NCBI GenBank assembly: GCA_964645585.1
Contig: CAZYAN010000038.1
Coordinates: 1 to 40,919, forward strand
DNA length: 40,919 nt
Direction: 5' to 3'
DNA from: DATGSL01 sp964645585
Lineage (GTDB): Bacteria > Verrucomicrobiota > Verrucomicrobiia > Opitutales > T3Sed10-336
Position numbers and translations under genes: made by a program. Below are positions 1-6,692 of the stretch, piece after piece. A model generated the notes under the pieces. The model worked only from the letters and a program-made list of their open reading frames with translations, searched no databases and was not told the DNA's origin. Within the stretch, counting starts at the first letter, position 1; each line of letters opens with the position of its first letter.

Positions 1-288
1 GCGCGGATCGAATGGGAGCGGACCGTGCTGGAAGCTTTGGAGGAAACCGAAAACGCGATGAGCGGGTTCGTTCGGGCTCAGCGCCGCCGCGAGTCGCTGC
101 TCGCGGCGGTCAGCTCGGCCCGCCGGGCGGTCGAGCTGGCGCAACTTGAATACCGTGAAGGCGCGTCGGATTTTCAGGTGGTCCTCGACTCCGAACGCAC
201 ACTCGCCCAGCTGGAGGACGAACTCGCCAGCATCGACGCGCTCGCCGCTAGACAGTTTATTGCACTGGAAAAATCCTTGGGAGGATGA
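1..288 (+). CDS. Outer-membrane efflux protein (TolC/NodT family), C-terminal fragment
   Basis: The reading frame is open from the first base of the window, so only about the last 95 residues are present. They are rich in Ala, Glu, Arg and Leu and form long helices, with the segment AQLEYREGASDFQVVLDSER about 45 residues from the end. This matches the final helical hairpin of RND-pump outer-membrane factors, which usually read A..LA..RY..G...FL.VLD.QR.L. Such proteins form the trimeric outer-membrane channel of tripartite drug or metal pumps. The rest of the gene and any pump partners lie to the left of the window. The next gene is convergent, 37 bases away. Family assignment is confident; the substrate cannot be told. 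Confidence 0.8.
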   Translation, partial: ARIEWERTVLEALEETENAMSGFVRAQRRRESLLAAVSSARRAVELAQLEYREGASDFQVVLDSERTLAQLEDELASIDALAARQFIALEKSLGG

Positions 289-325
289 GCGGTCCTCCCG
301 TTCCGTGCTTCTCGCTGTCCCTGTT

Positions 326-1171
326 TCATGGCACGTACAGAAAATTCGGGCGCAGCCGTTCTTGTGTCCCTTTCGCATCGATTTTCGGGGTGATCAATTC
401 GCCCTCGATGACGGTTGAAACGCTGCCGCCGCCATCGAGCATAAAGGCGAATTTGACCTTTGCATTCATCAGGACCCGGATGACGTCCTCGGATGTCATT
501 CCTTCTCCGCCGAAGCCGCGGCCGCCGCAGCTCAGAAACAAGAGATCGAGGTTGCCCATTTGCGCGATGATCTGCCGGGGGTGCTTCTGGCGAAAATTCG
601 GAACTCGATCGAGCAGTTCATCCGCGACCGGCTGATGGTTTTCGATGAGCGGGGTGAACGCGGTCAACGCGTGAATGCTTCCATCTTTTATCATGGCGTT
701 GGCCGAAGTTCCCGACGGATAGGCGACCAGCTCGTTGTTTTCCTTAATCCCGAGCGTGAAAACACGCGTGTTTAATTCCTGTATGATTTCGCCGTCGATG
801 ATCTGAATACCGACGGGGCTTCGGAGAACGCCTCCGTCATCCGTCCGGCCGGGCTTCCGGCCCATGGAGGCATTGAACGCCAGCAGGCTCTTCGTCCGCA
901 GGGCGAACTCCCGCACAGGTTCCCCCGCCGGCGCCCGCGCGGTCGCGTTCCGGAGCTTCACCAGATTTCCTTGGTCATCTTTATGCCGGATATGGGTCAG
1001 GAAATACCAGGTGCGGGATTTGGTATCGAAATGCTTTTCGACCCGGTAAACCTCGTGCGAGGCGATCACTTCCCCGGAAGCTTTCCCTTCCTCTGGCGCG
1101 GGCGCGGAGCGGACAGAGGCGGAAATCAAACAGAACGGGAGGATCCAGCGCAACAAATTGATGGTTTTCAT
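326..1171 (-). CDS. Secreted phosphodiester glycosidase family protein (NAGPA-like domain)
   Basis: About 281 residues. The start chosen is the ATG that opens a signal peptide (MKTINLLRWILPFCLISASV, then RSAPAP). The frame is open far upstream into the Ppx gene, and that extension is Arg/Pro-rich and not real; in-frame ATGs at 1192 and 1195 are alternatives. The C-terminal half carries the family signature: CGGRGFGGEGMTSEDVIRVL followed by FMLDGGGSVST and a late Arg/Asn segment (ERLRPNFLYV). The family includes the mammalian uncovering enzyme (N-acetylglucosamine-1-phosphodiester alpha-N-acetylglucosaminidase) and bacterial YngK/SpoIID-linked proteins, and acts on sugar phosphodiesters or exopolysaccharide. 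It probably works in the periplasm or outside the cell. The natural substrate is unknown. Confidence 0.8.
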   Translation of the reverse strand: MKTINLLRWILPFCLISASVRSAPAPEEGKASGEVIASHEVYRVEKHFDTKSRTWYFLTHIRHKDDQGNLVKLRNATARAPAGEPVREFALRTKSLLAFNASMGRKPGRTDDGGVLRSPVGIQIIDGEIIQELNTRVFTLGIKENNELVAYPSGTSANAMIKDGSIHALTAFTPLIENHQPVADELLDRVPNFRQKHPRQIIAQMGNLDLLFLSCGGRGFGGEGMTSEDVIRVLMNAKVKFAFMLDGGGSVSTVIEGELITPKIDAKGTQERLRPNFLYVP

Positions 1172-1275
1172 GGGCTTATTGTTAGACGTCATCATAAAAA
1201 CCGCGGTTGAAAAACCACGAATGGGGCGGAAAACAAGCATGAATTTATGAATTGTAAAACGCCTGGAGCCGATTT

Positions 1276-2259
1276 TCAGCTTATCTGCTCCGGTGTCGCG
1301 GCGGACGAATTTTCGAGCGAGCGAAGGTCGGCGGCGGCAATGCCGAGCCGGAGGTTCGATGGCGAATAGTGGACGCCCGGTATACCGGCGAGTTCGGTCG
1401 CTCGGAGGAGGATCGCGAGGGCGGCGGGGAAGACGTCCGCACGCCCAGGGGTGAGACCGGGAAGCGTAAGGCGTTCGTCGAAGCCGCGGGCGGCGGTCCA
1501 ATCCAGGAGGCCGGTCAAATCGGCGCGCGAGAGAAACGGGTCGCGCTCCTCGAGGGAGACTTTCTCCCGTCCGGCCAGAATCGTGAGCGCGGTTGTCGCG
1601 GTGCCGCCGGTCGCGACCGCGATCGCGTCGGGCGGGAGGGAGAAGGCAAATGGTGATTCGACGAATACGCGGAGGACTTCGGCGTCGACCGCCTGCTTGT
1701 CAGCGTCGGTAAAAGTCTCGCGCGGGGCGGCGACGCATTTTTCCGTCAAGCGAACCGCGCCGAGAGGAAGGCTGGCCGTGCGCAGGAGAACCCCGTCGGC
1801 AAACGCGAGACATTCCAAGCTGCCGCCGCCGAGATCGAAAATGTAAAAATTGCGGGCGGTTATTCGCTCATCGAGTCGCACCGCCTCGCCGATAAGCTCC
1901 GCCTCGCGTTCGCCGCTGAGGACCTCAAGGGAAATTCCGCCTGTTCCCGCGGCGATCGCGTCGGCAAAATCTTGTTTGTTCTTTGCGTCTCGCACAGCGC
2001 TTGTCCCCACGATTCGGATACGTCTAGGTGAGAAGCGGCGCGCTTCCTGGACGAGCGCGGCGACGGCTTCGGCGCCGCGTTCAATCGCGTCTTGCGGCAG
2101 GCGGCCCTGATTGATTCCTGTTCCGATTCTCGCTTCGAGGGTGTTGCGATGGCGGATGAGAATTTTCTCGCTGGCGGGATCTTTGTCGGCGACCAGGAGT
2201 TTGATGGTGTTGCTGCCGATATCGATGACGGCGGTTGTGTGCGAATCAGGGTGTGCCAT
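1276..2259 (-). CDS. Ppx/GppA family exopolyphosphatase or pppGpp phosphatase
   Basis: 327 residues, the length of short single-domain members without the C-terminal HD-like domain. ASKHA-fold signatures are visible: the phosphate-1 loop VIDIGSNTIKLLV (residues 11-23), the segment VLSGEREAELI with the likely catalytic Glu near residue 119, and the phosphate-2 loop FDLGGGSLE (141-149). A Gly-rich VATGGTATTA follows further on. The family hydrolyses terminal phosphates from inorganic polyphosphate or converts pppGpp to ppGpp in the cytoplasm; sequence alone does not decide between them. It lies between the amidase gene upstream (22-base gap, same strand) and the glycosidase gene downstream (104-base gap), so the three may be co-transcribed. 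Confidence 0.85.
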   Translation of the reverse strand: MAHPDSHTTAVIDIGSNTIKLLVADKDPASEKILIRHRNTLEARIGTGINQGRLPQDAIERGAEAVAALVQEARRFSPRRIRIVGTSAVRDAKNKQDFADAIAAGTGGISLEVLSGEREAELIGEAVRLDERITARNFYIFDLGGGSLECLAFADGVLLRTASLPLGAVRLTEKCVAAPRETFTDADKQAVDAEVLRVFVESPFAFSLPPDAIAVATGGTATTALTILAGREKVSLEERDPFLSRADLTGLLDWTAARGFDERLTLPGLTPGRADVFPAALAILLRATELAGIPGVHYSPSNLRLGIAAADLRSLENSSAATPEQIS

Positions 2260-2281
2260 GCGGATTCAGGGGCGGAGCGTG

Positions 2282-3169
2282 TCAGGAGAAAATCTGGTGC
2301 ATCCGCGCGGTTGGAAAATTGCGGCCGGGGCAAAGCGTGCGACTGCCATCGACCTCGCGATGGACAGTGAAGCTCGGCCGGCCGCCGTGCAGCTCGTATT
2401 TGAGGTAGTGAATCAACTCGGTGAGAGCGGCTACCTGACGGGAAGTCGGGTGCCGCGTTTCAAAATTGCCGACGAGGCAGATGCCGATGCCGACGTCGTT
2501 GACGCGGGCGTTGCGCACGTGGCCGCCCTGCAGCTGTTTGGTCCAGCGGTTTCCGATCTCGATTTCGCCGTTGCCCGAATCGGACCCGTTCCCGATCACA
2601 AAATGATAAGCGAGGCCGTTGGGCATCCCCATATGGCGGCGGTGGAAGCGGTCGTAAATCGCGGCGTTGCCGCTGTTGACCCCGCTGTGGTGCGCGACAA
2701 TGTACTGCCAGCGGCGCTGGCGCACGCGAAGTTTCTCGGTGGCGCTGACGACGCCGCTGATGTAGTCTCGGCTGGCGCCCGCGGCGCCGCCTGGAATGGT
2801 GAGCTCCTGGCCGGGGAAGATGCGGTCGCCGGTCAGCTTGTTGGCGCTCTGGATCGCGTGAACGGTGGTGTTGTGGCGGCGGGCGATTTCGCCGAGCGTG
2901 TCGCCGGATTCGACGACGTAAATTCGGGCGGGAGCGGGGGGCGGACGGATGATCAAGAGCTGACCGATATTGATGCGGTCGCTTTGGAGGCCGTTGCGCG
3001 CGCGGAGTTCATCGATCGTCACACCGAAACGCTGGGAGATGCCGGTGAGAGTGTCGCCGCGCTGGACGGTGTAGGTCTGGCCGTTTTCCGCCGCCAAACC
3101 GCGAGTGACGGCCGGCAAGGTGGCGGCCGCGACGAGAGCGGATTTGATGAACTTCCGGCGATTCCACAT
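2282..3169 (-). CDS. LysM-domain N-acetylmuramoyl-L-alanine amidase, probably Tat-exported
   Basis: 295 residues. The N terminus, NRRKFIKSALVAAATLPAV, has twin arginines in an RRxFIK context before a hydrophobic stretch, so Tat export is likely (tatC is at 17325). Two LysM peptidoglycan-binding modules follow (about residues 33-74 and 84-126), each with the RGDTL/SGDTL opening. The rest is an amidase_2/PGRP-type catalytic domain. Likely zinc ligands are a His of the AHHSG motif (160/161), His270 in VHREVDG and Cys280 in TLCPG, as in T7 lysozyme. It would cut the bond between MurNAc and the stem peptide during wall remodelling. An AAGGAG sequence lies just before the start codon. A terminator-like hairpin lies in its leader (see 3191-3246). 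Confidence 0.9.
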   Translation of the reverse strand: MWNRRKFIKSALVAAATLPAVTRGLAAENGQTYTVQRGDTLTGISQRFGVTIDELRARNGLQSDRINIGQLLIIRPPPAPARIYVVESGDTLGEIARRHNTTVHAIQSANKLTGDRIFPGQELTIPGGAAGASRDYISGVVSATEKLRVRQRRWQYIVAHHSGVNSGNAAIYDRFHRRHMGMPNGLAYHFVIGNGSDSGNGEIEIGNRWTKQLQGGHVRNARVNDVGIGICLVGNFETRHPTSRQVAALTELIHYLKYELHGGRPSFTVHREVDGSRTLCPGRNFPTARMHQIFS

Positions 3170-3190
3170 GGCTCCTTGGAAAACAAGCCG

Positions 3191-3246
3191 TTGAAGGCCT
3201 TGGTTGCTAGGAAACGATTTGGCAACGGGTGCTTCAAGGTTTTTTT
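3191..3246 (+). terminator. Terminator-like hairpin with T-run reading on the + strand, in the leader of the amidase gene
   Basis: TTGAAG (3191-3196) can pair with CTTCAA (3232-3237), and inside it GTTGC (3203-3207) with GCAAC (3222-3226). A run of seven T follows at 3240-3246. The T-run is on the plus strand, yet both flanking genes (amidase and DUF456) are on the minus strand. It could stop antisense transcription coming out of the amidase gene. On the minus strand it is simply a hairpin in the 5' leader, preceded by an A-run. Confidence 0.4.
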
Positions 3247-3350
3247 AGAGGGCTGGATGGGGGGACAAGATTGAACCCCGCTGAAGAAGGCGTCTATCCG
3301 CTTCCGCGTGAGCGAGTCCCGGTTGAGGAGGAGGCATCCGGGGAGATCGA

Positions 3351-3845
3351 TCAGAACCAGTCGTAAAGGGACAGGAAAAAGCCGCTGATCATGATGACGG
3401 TCAGGAAGAGTTTCCCGATGAAGGCGGCGAAGCCTCCGACGACGGTGCCGATGCCGGCGCGGCCTGCCTGGCGCAGGTTGCGGCTCCGGACCAGCTCGAC
3501 GGCGAGCACGCCGATGATCGGCCCGAGGATCAGGCCGGGGATGTTGAAGAAAATCGCGCCGAGGATGCCGCCGATGACTCCGCCCAGCGCGCCTTGCCAG
3601 CTGGCGCCGAACCGGCGGGCGCCCCAGTAGGCGCAGAGGTAGTCGAGGACTTGGGCCGCGATGGCGAGGACGGTCGCGATCCAGAAGAAAGTCCACGAGA
3701 CGGACGCGTCACCGAGCATCATCTTGTGGATGAAAATGCCGAGCCAGACGATCGCGTTGCCGGGAAGTACGGGGAGAAACGAACCGAGGAAGCCGATCAC
3801 AAACAGAATGACGGCGATCAACATGGCGAGATCCGGCTGGTTCAT
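3351..3845 (-). CDS. DUF456 domain-containing membrane protein
   Basis: 164 residues from the ATG at 3845. The frame stays open another 88 codons upstream, but that part is not membrane-like and would overlap the start of the divergent yihY gene. The protein is almost entirely hydrophobic, with about four to five membrane segments. Family features visible are FLGSFLPVLPGNAIVWLGI near the N terminus and the Gly-rich GGVIGGILGAIFFNIPGLIL in the middle, followed by a charged turn (VRSRNLRQAGRAG). DUF456 proteins are small inner-membrane proteins of unknown function. The amidase gene lies 181 bases downstream, with a hairpin in between, so co-transcription is uncertain. Confidence 0.85.
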   Translation of the reverse strand: MNQPDLAMLIAVILFVIGFLGSFLPVLPGNAIVWLGIFIHKMMLGDASVSWTFFWIATVLAIAAQVLDYLCAYWGARRFGASWQGALGGVIGGILGAIFFNIPGLILGPIIGVLAVELVRSRNLRQAGRAGIGTVVGGFAAFIGKLFLTVIMISGFFLSLYDWF

Positions 3846-3987
3846 CGGGTTGGTGACTTGAAAAGTGGAGACGTGAGGCGCGGAATGGATAAAACCCGCC
3901 TTCTGATGTCTGCTTTGTTCTTTAAAAAGGGGACTGAAACCGGAGATTGGCAAGACTGGCTTTGACGGGGTATCTTGCTTAGAAGCG

Positions 3988-4932
3988 ATGAGTGAGGGAG
4001 AGGAGAGACAGAGCCAGTTCGAGTTTAACCAAGGCAAGAAGAGCCTTCGCGAGTGGCTGGTCATCGGCAAACGGACGATTTTGAGCTGGTGGGCGGATGA
4101 GCCCTTCATTCATGCGGCGGCATTGGGATTTTACACGCTGTTCTCGCTGGCGCCGGTTTTGATTATCGCGGTTGCCGTCGCGGGGCTGGTTTTCGGGCCG
4201 GAAGCCGCGCGGGGAGAATTGAGCGAACAGGTCGAGGAGATGATCGGGAGGGAGACGGCGGTCATGGTCGAGAATCTGATCATCAAATCCAGTCCGAGGG
4301 TGGCCGGGACGCTTCAGTCGATGATTGGACTCGCTCTTCTGGCCGTGGGGGCGACGACGGTTTTTCACCAGTTGCAACGGTCTCTGAACCGCGTTTGGGG
4401 TGTGACCGCGAAACCATCGCGCAGCAGCGTGTTTTTATTTGTAAAATCCCGGATGCTGTCGCTGGCGCTGGTGCTGACGATTGGGTTCCTGCTGCTGGTT
4501 TCGCTCGTGCTGAGCACCGCGCTGTCGGCGGCGGTCCGATACGCGGGGGAGCGGATCCCGATTCCATCGAGCATGCTGGCGGGAACGGATTTTGTCGTGT
4601 CGCTCGTCGTGTTTACTCTTCTGTTCGGAATGATCTTTAAAGTCCTGCCTGACGTTCACTTACGGTGGCGGGATGTCTGGAAAGGAGCGTTTTTGACAGC
4701 GGTGCTGTTTGGTGCCGGGCGGTTCGGCATCTCCTATTATCTCGGGAACTTCGGACCGGCGTCGACCTACGGCGCGGCCGGGGCGCTGGTGGTGTTAATT
4801 CTTTGGGTGTATTATTCTGCCCTGATTCTTTTGTTCGGCGCGGAGTTTATCAAAGTTTACATCAGCAGCCGGGGATGTCCGATCGTGCCCAAGGCGACCG
4901 CGGCCCGCGTGCACCAGGAGATTATTGAGTGA
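3988..4932 (+). CDS. YihY/BrkB family integral membrane protein
   Basis: 314 residues with about six hydrophobic segments. Family landmarks are GFYTLFSLAPVLIIAVAVAG (about residues 46-65), the central FHQLQRSLNRVWGV and the C-terminal LILWVYYSALILLFGAEFIK. The family was once annotated as ribonuclease BN in error. Members are inner-membrane proteins of unresolved function, linked in some species to serum resistance or envelope processes. The gene stands alone, divergent from the DUF456 gene, with no clear Shine-Dalgarno sequence before the ATG. A T-rich repeat and a hairpin terminator follow it. Confidence 0.9.
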   Translation: MSEGEERQSQFEFNQGKKSLREWLVIGKRTILSWWADEPFIHAAALGFYTLFSLAPVLIIAVAVAGLVFGPEAARGELSEQVEEMIGRETAVMVENLIIKSSPRVAGTLQSMIGLALLAVGATTVFHQLQRSLNRVWGVTAKPSRSSVFLFVKSRMLSLALVLTIGFLLLVSLVLSTALSAAVRYAGERIPIPSSMLAGTDFVVSLVVFTLLFGMIFKVLPDVHLRWRDVWKGAFLTAVLFGAGRFGISYYLGNFGPASTYGAAGALVVLILWVYYSALILLFGAEFIKVYISSRGCPIVPKATAARVHQEIIE

Positions 4933-4937
4933 TTTTT

Positions 4938-4967
4938 AAAATTTTAGATTTTAGATTTTGGATTTGG
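4938..4967. repeat. T-rich interspersed repeat (ATTTTAGATTTT type)
   Basis: Short tandem units of the form ATTTTAG/ATTTTGG lie directly after the yihY stop codon. Very similar stretches occur between thrS and cysS (20010-20047) and after acsA (34378-34410), always in intergenic DNA and always with the T-rich strand on plus. Confidence 0.6.
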
Positions 4968-4972
4968 GGCGC

Positions 4973-5008
4973 AAAAAAAGCCGAAGACCTTGGGCGGCCT
5001 TCGGCTTT
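4973..5008 (-). terminator. Rho-independent terminator of the ferredoxin gene
   Basis: A perfect 10-base stem, AAAGCCGAAG (4977-4986) with CTTCGGCTTT (4999-5008), has a 12-base loop. Read on the minus strand, the stem is followed by a run of T (complement of the A-run 4973-4979). It lies 27 bases after the ferredoxin stop codon. It may also stop transcription arriving from yihY, though the T-run on that strand is short. Confidence 0.85.
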
Positions 5009-5035
5009 GTGAAAAGGAATGGAACGCTGGCGCGG

Positions 5036-5338
5036 TCAGGCGGCGTTTGGATCGACGCACTTCGGACCTTTGAGCGCGTCCTTCTCCTCGACGATGACCG
5101 GGTGCTTCGGCGCTTCTTCCGCGTTCATATCGGTGTAATTCGCCCATTTTTCCGGAACGTCGTAATCCGGATAGATCGCTTCGACCGGGCATTCCGGGAC
5201 GCAGGCGTTGCAGTCGATACAAGTCTCCGCGTTGATGTAGAGCCGGTCCGGCGCCTCGTGGAAGGCCTCGACAGGACAGACCGCGGCGCAGCTTGTGTAC
5301 TTACAATCGATACAGTTTTCGGTTACTACGTAGGCCAT
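5036..5338 (-). CDS. fdxA: FdxA-type 7Fe ferredoxin
   Basis: 100 residues. Two cluster motifs are clear: CIDCKYTSCAAVCP (Cys 9, 12, 17, 21) and CIDCNACVPECP (Cys 40, 43, 46, 50). The spacing of the first, with four residues between the second and third Cys, is the Azotobacter ferredoxin I/FdxA pattern, in which one [3Fe-4S] and one [4Fe-4S] cluster are bound and the second Cys of the first motif is not a ligand. The C-terminal extension after residue 60 (WANYTDMNAEEAPKHPVI) also fits FdxA. It is a soluble low-potential electron carrier; the partner enzyme is not shown here. It is a single-gene unit with a strong terminator. Confidence 0.9.
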   Translation of the reverse strand: MAYVVTENCIDCKYTSCAAVCPVEAFHEAPDRLYINAETCIDCNACVPECPVEAIYPDYDVPEKWANYTDMNAEEAPKHPVIVEEKDALKGPKCVDPNAA

Positions 5339-5647
5339 GGCTTGTGAAAACGTTGCATACCCGCGTCAATTTTCGGCAAGTGCGGGACGCGCGGCATCTG
5401 AAAAACGCCATTTATTCATTTGGCGCGTAGCGAATCAATCCATTAATTGAACGAAGCGGGAAATTTTTGTTTTCTGGAGTTGCAGGTTAACCACAAGGAT
5501 CACAAAAGCCGCAAGGCGGATTAGCCGTCGCGGACTCCCTGACTCAGGACTCTTTGCGCTCTCTGTGCTCATTGTGGTTGATCCACCTCCAGCATTAAAG
5601 CTTTTGGCGCTCCTATAACTGTTTATGGTGGAAGAGAGATTTATTGC
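5339..5647. other. 309-base intergenic region between ferredoxin and opcA
   Basis: No gene was found. The first part is plain AT-leaning sequence that should hold the divergent ferredoxin promoter. The second part contains the inverted repeat at 5474-5593. A purine-rich GGAAGAGAG lies 10-18 bases before the opcA start and may act as its ribosome binding site. Confidence 0.6.
5474..5593. repeat. Imperfect inverted repeat (AACCACAA...GCAAG family)
   Basis: The left arm begins CTGGAG and continues AACCACAAGGATCACA...GCAAG (to about 5515). The right arm, from about 5553, is TTTGCG..CTGTGCTCATTGTGGTT and ends CTCCAG (5593). Most positions pair, giving a long imperfect hairpin. A sequence similar to the left arm occurs at 25847-25888. 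Confidence 0.55.
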
Positions 5648-6649
5648 ATGAGCGAGTTATCGAATGTTTTTGCCGTGCTGCCGGGCTTGGAAGTGCCTGT
5701 GGCTGAGATTCCCGCGACGCTGTCGGCCATCTGGGATGTGTCGTCTGACGACCCGTCGGTCAATCCGGCTGAGTTCCGGGCGACGCAGATGAATTTGATC
5801 CTTCATCTGGGGCTTGGAACTTCGCGTGAGGAGGCCGACGAAGTTTTCCATATTGCCCTGCGGTTCGCGCGGCGGTATCCGGCGCGAATCATCGTTCTCT
5901 GTCCGTGCGACCGTGCGGACGAGGAAGTCTTGATGACTTCGAAGCTGTTCAGCGAATGTTACGTCGGGAAGACCGGCCGCGACCGATCGTGTTGCGAGGC
6001 AATTATTTTGGCATATCCGGCGGAGGGCAGAAATTTTCTTGAGGATCAGGTGTCGATTCTGCTGGAAGCGGATTTGCCGACTTACTACTGGCAGCACCGG
6101 TTCCAGGTGACGCGCCGGCTGACGGATTACCGATTCTTCCTCGATGTCGCGAAACGTGTGGTTTACGATTCGCGCCGTGAGGGACCGGAAATCCGTGAAG
6201 TGAAATGGCCAAAGCCGTCGATTGTGCGGGATTTGGCTGATTCCAGCCTGCTGCCGATCCGTCAGGGCATCGGGCAGTTTCTAAGCGGCTTCGATCCGAA
6301 GGAACTCGCGGTCGGCCTGCGGTCGGTGCGGGTGAGCTGTTCGAAAGAGACCGAGGCGGAAGCCGTCATTCTGTGCGATTGGGTGCGGGAGGCGATGGAG
6401 AAATGCGCGCGAATCGCCGAGTGTCCGATGGAGGCGGAGTTTCGCTGCTGTCCGATCGATCAAGCGGAAGGCTTCGCGCTCGAGATTCATTTTTCATACG
6501 ACGACGATCGTTATTTCCACTGGAAGGCAGACTGGAAAACGAAGATCGCGGAAATCGATGCCGACTTTGGCCGAGGGCGGATGCAATTGCCGACCACGCT
6601 GAAAACGTTCGATCCAGAAACGGCGCTGGCGGAGGCCCTGTTTTTTTAA
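5648..6649 (+). CDS. opcA: Glucose-6-phosphate dehydrogenase assembly protein OpcA-like
   Basis: 333 residues. The middle of the protein follows the OpcA pattern: RRYPARIIVLCPC (about 80-91), a Cys-rich segment GRDRSCCEAIILAYP (about 113-127), and then LEDQVSILLEADLPTYYWQH, which matches the family's H..S.V.PLL..DLP..LWW block. OpcA is a cytoplasmic protein that activates or assembles glucose-6-phosphate dehydrogenase in cyanobacteria and actinobacteria, and related proteins occur widely. The usual partner gene zwf is not adjacent or anywhere in the window. The gene stands alone, convergent with the next gene. The family assignment is from motif memory and moderately sure. Confidence 0.72.
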   Translation: MSELSNVFAVLPGLEVPVAEIPATLSAIWDVSSDDPSVNPAEFRATQMNLILHLGLGTSREEADEVFHIALRFARRYPARIIVLCPCDRADEEVLMTSKLFSECYVGKTGRDRSCCEAIILAYPAEGRNFLEDQVSILLEADLPTYYWQHRFQVTRRLTDYRFFLDVAKRVVYDSRREGPEIREVKWPKPSIVRDLADSSLLPIRQGIGQFLSGFDPKELAVGLRSVRVSCSKETEAEAVILCDWVREAMEKCARIAECPMEAEFRCCPIDQAEGFALEIHFSYDDDRYFHWKADWKTKIAEIDADFGRGRMQLPTTLKTFDPETALAEALFF

Positions 6650-6692
6650 CCCCGTCGGATTCAGAAGAGGCCAGAGCGCTGAAACCCGCCGA

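Noticed and set aside
2111..3274. 387-codon open frame on the plus strand over the amidase gene
   Set aside because: It is antisense to a gene with clear LysM and amidase motifs. Its Ala/Asp/Val-rich, motif-free translation is what a shadow frame in GC-rich DNA gives.
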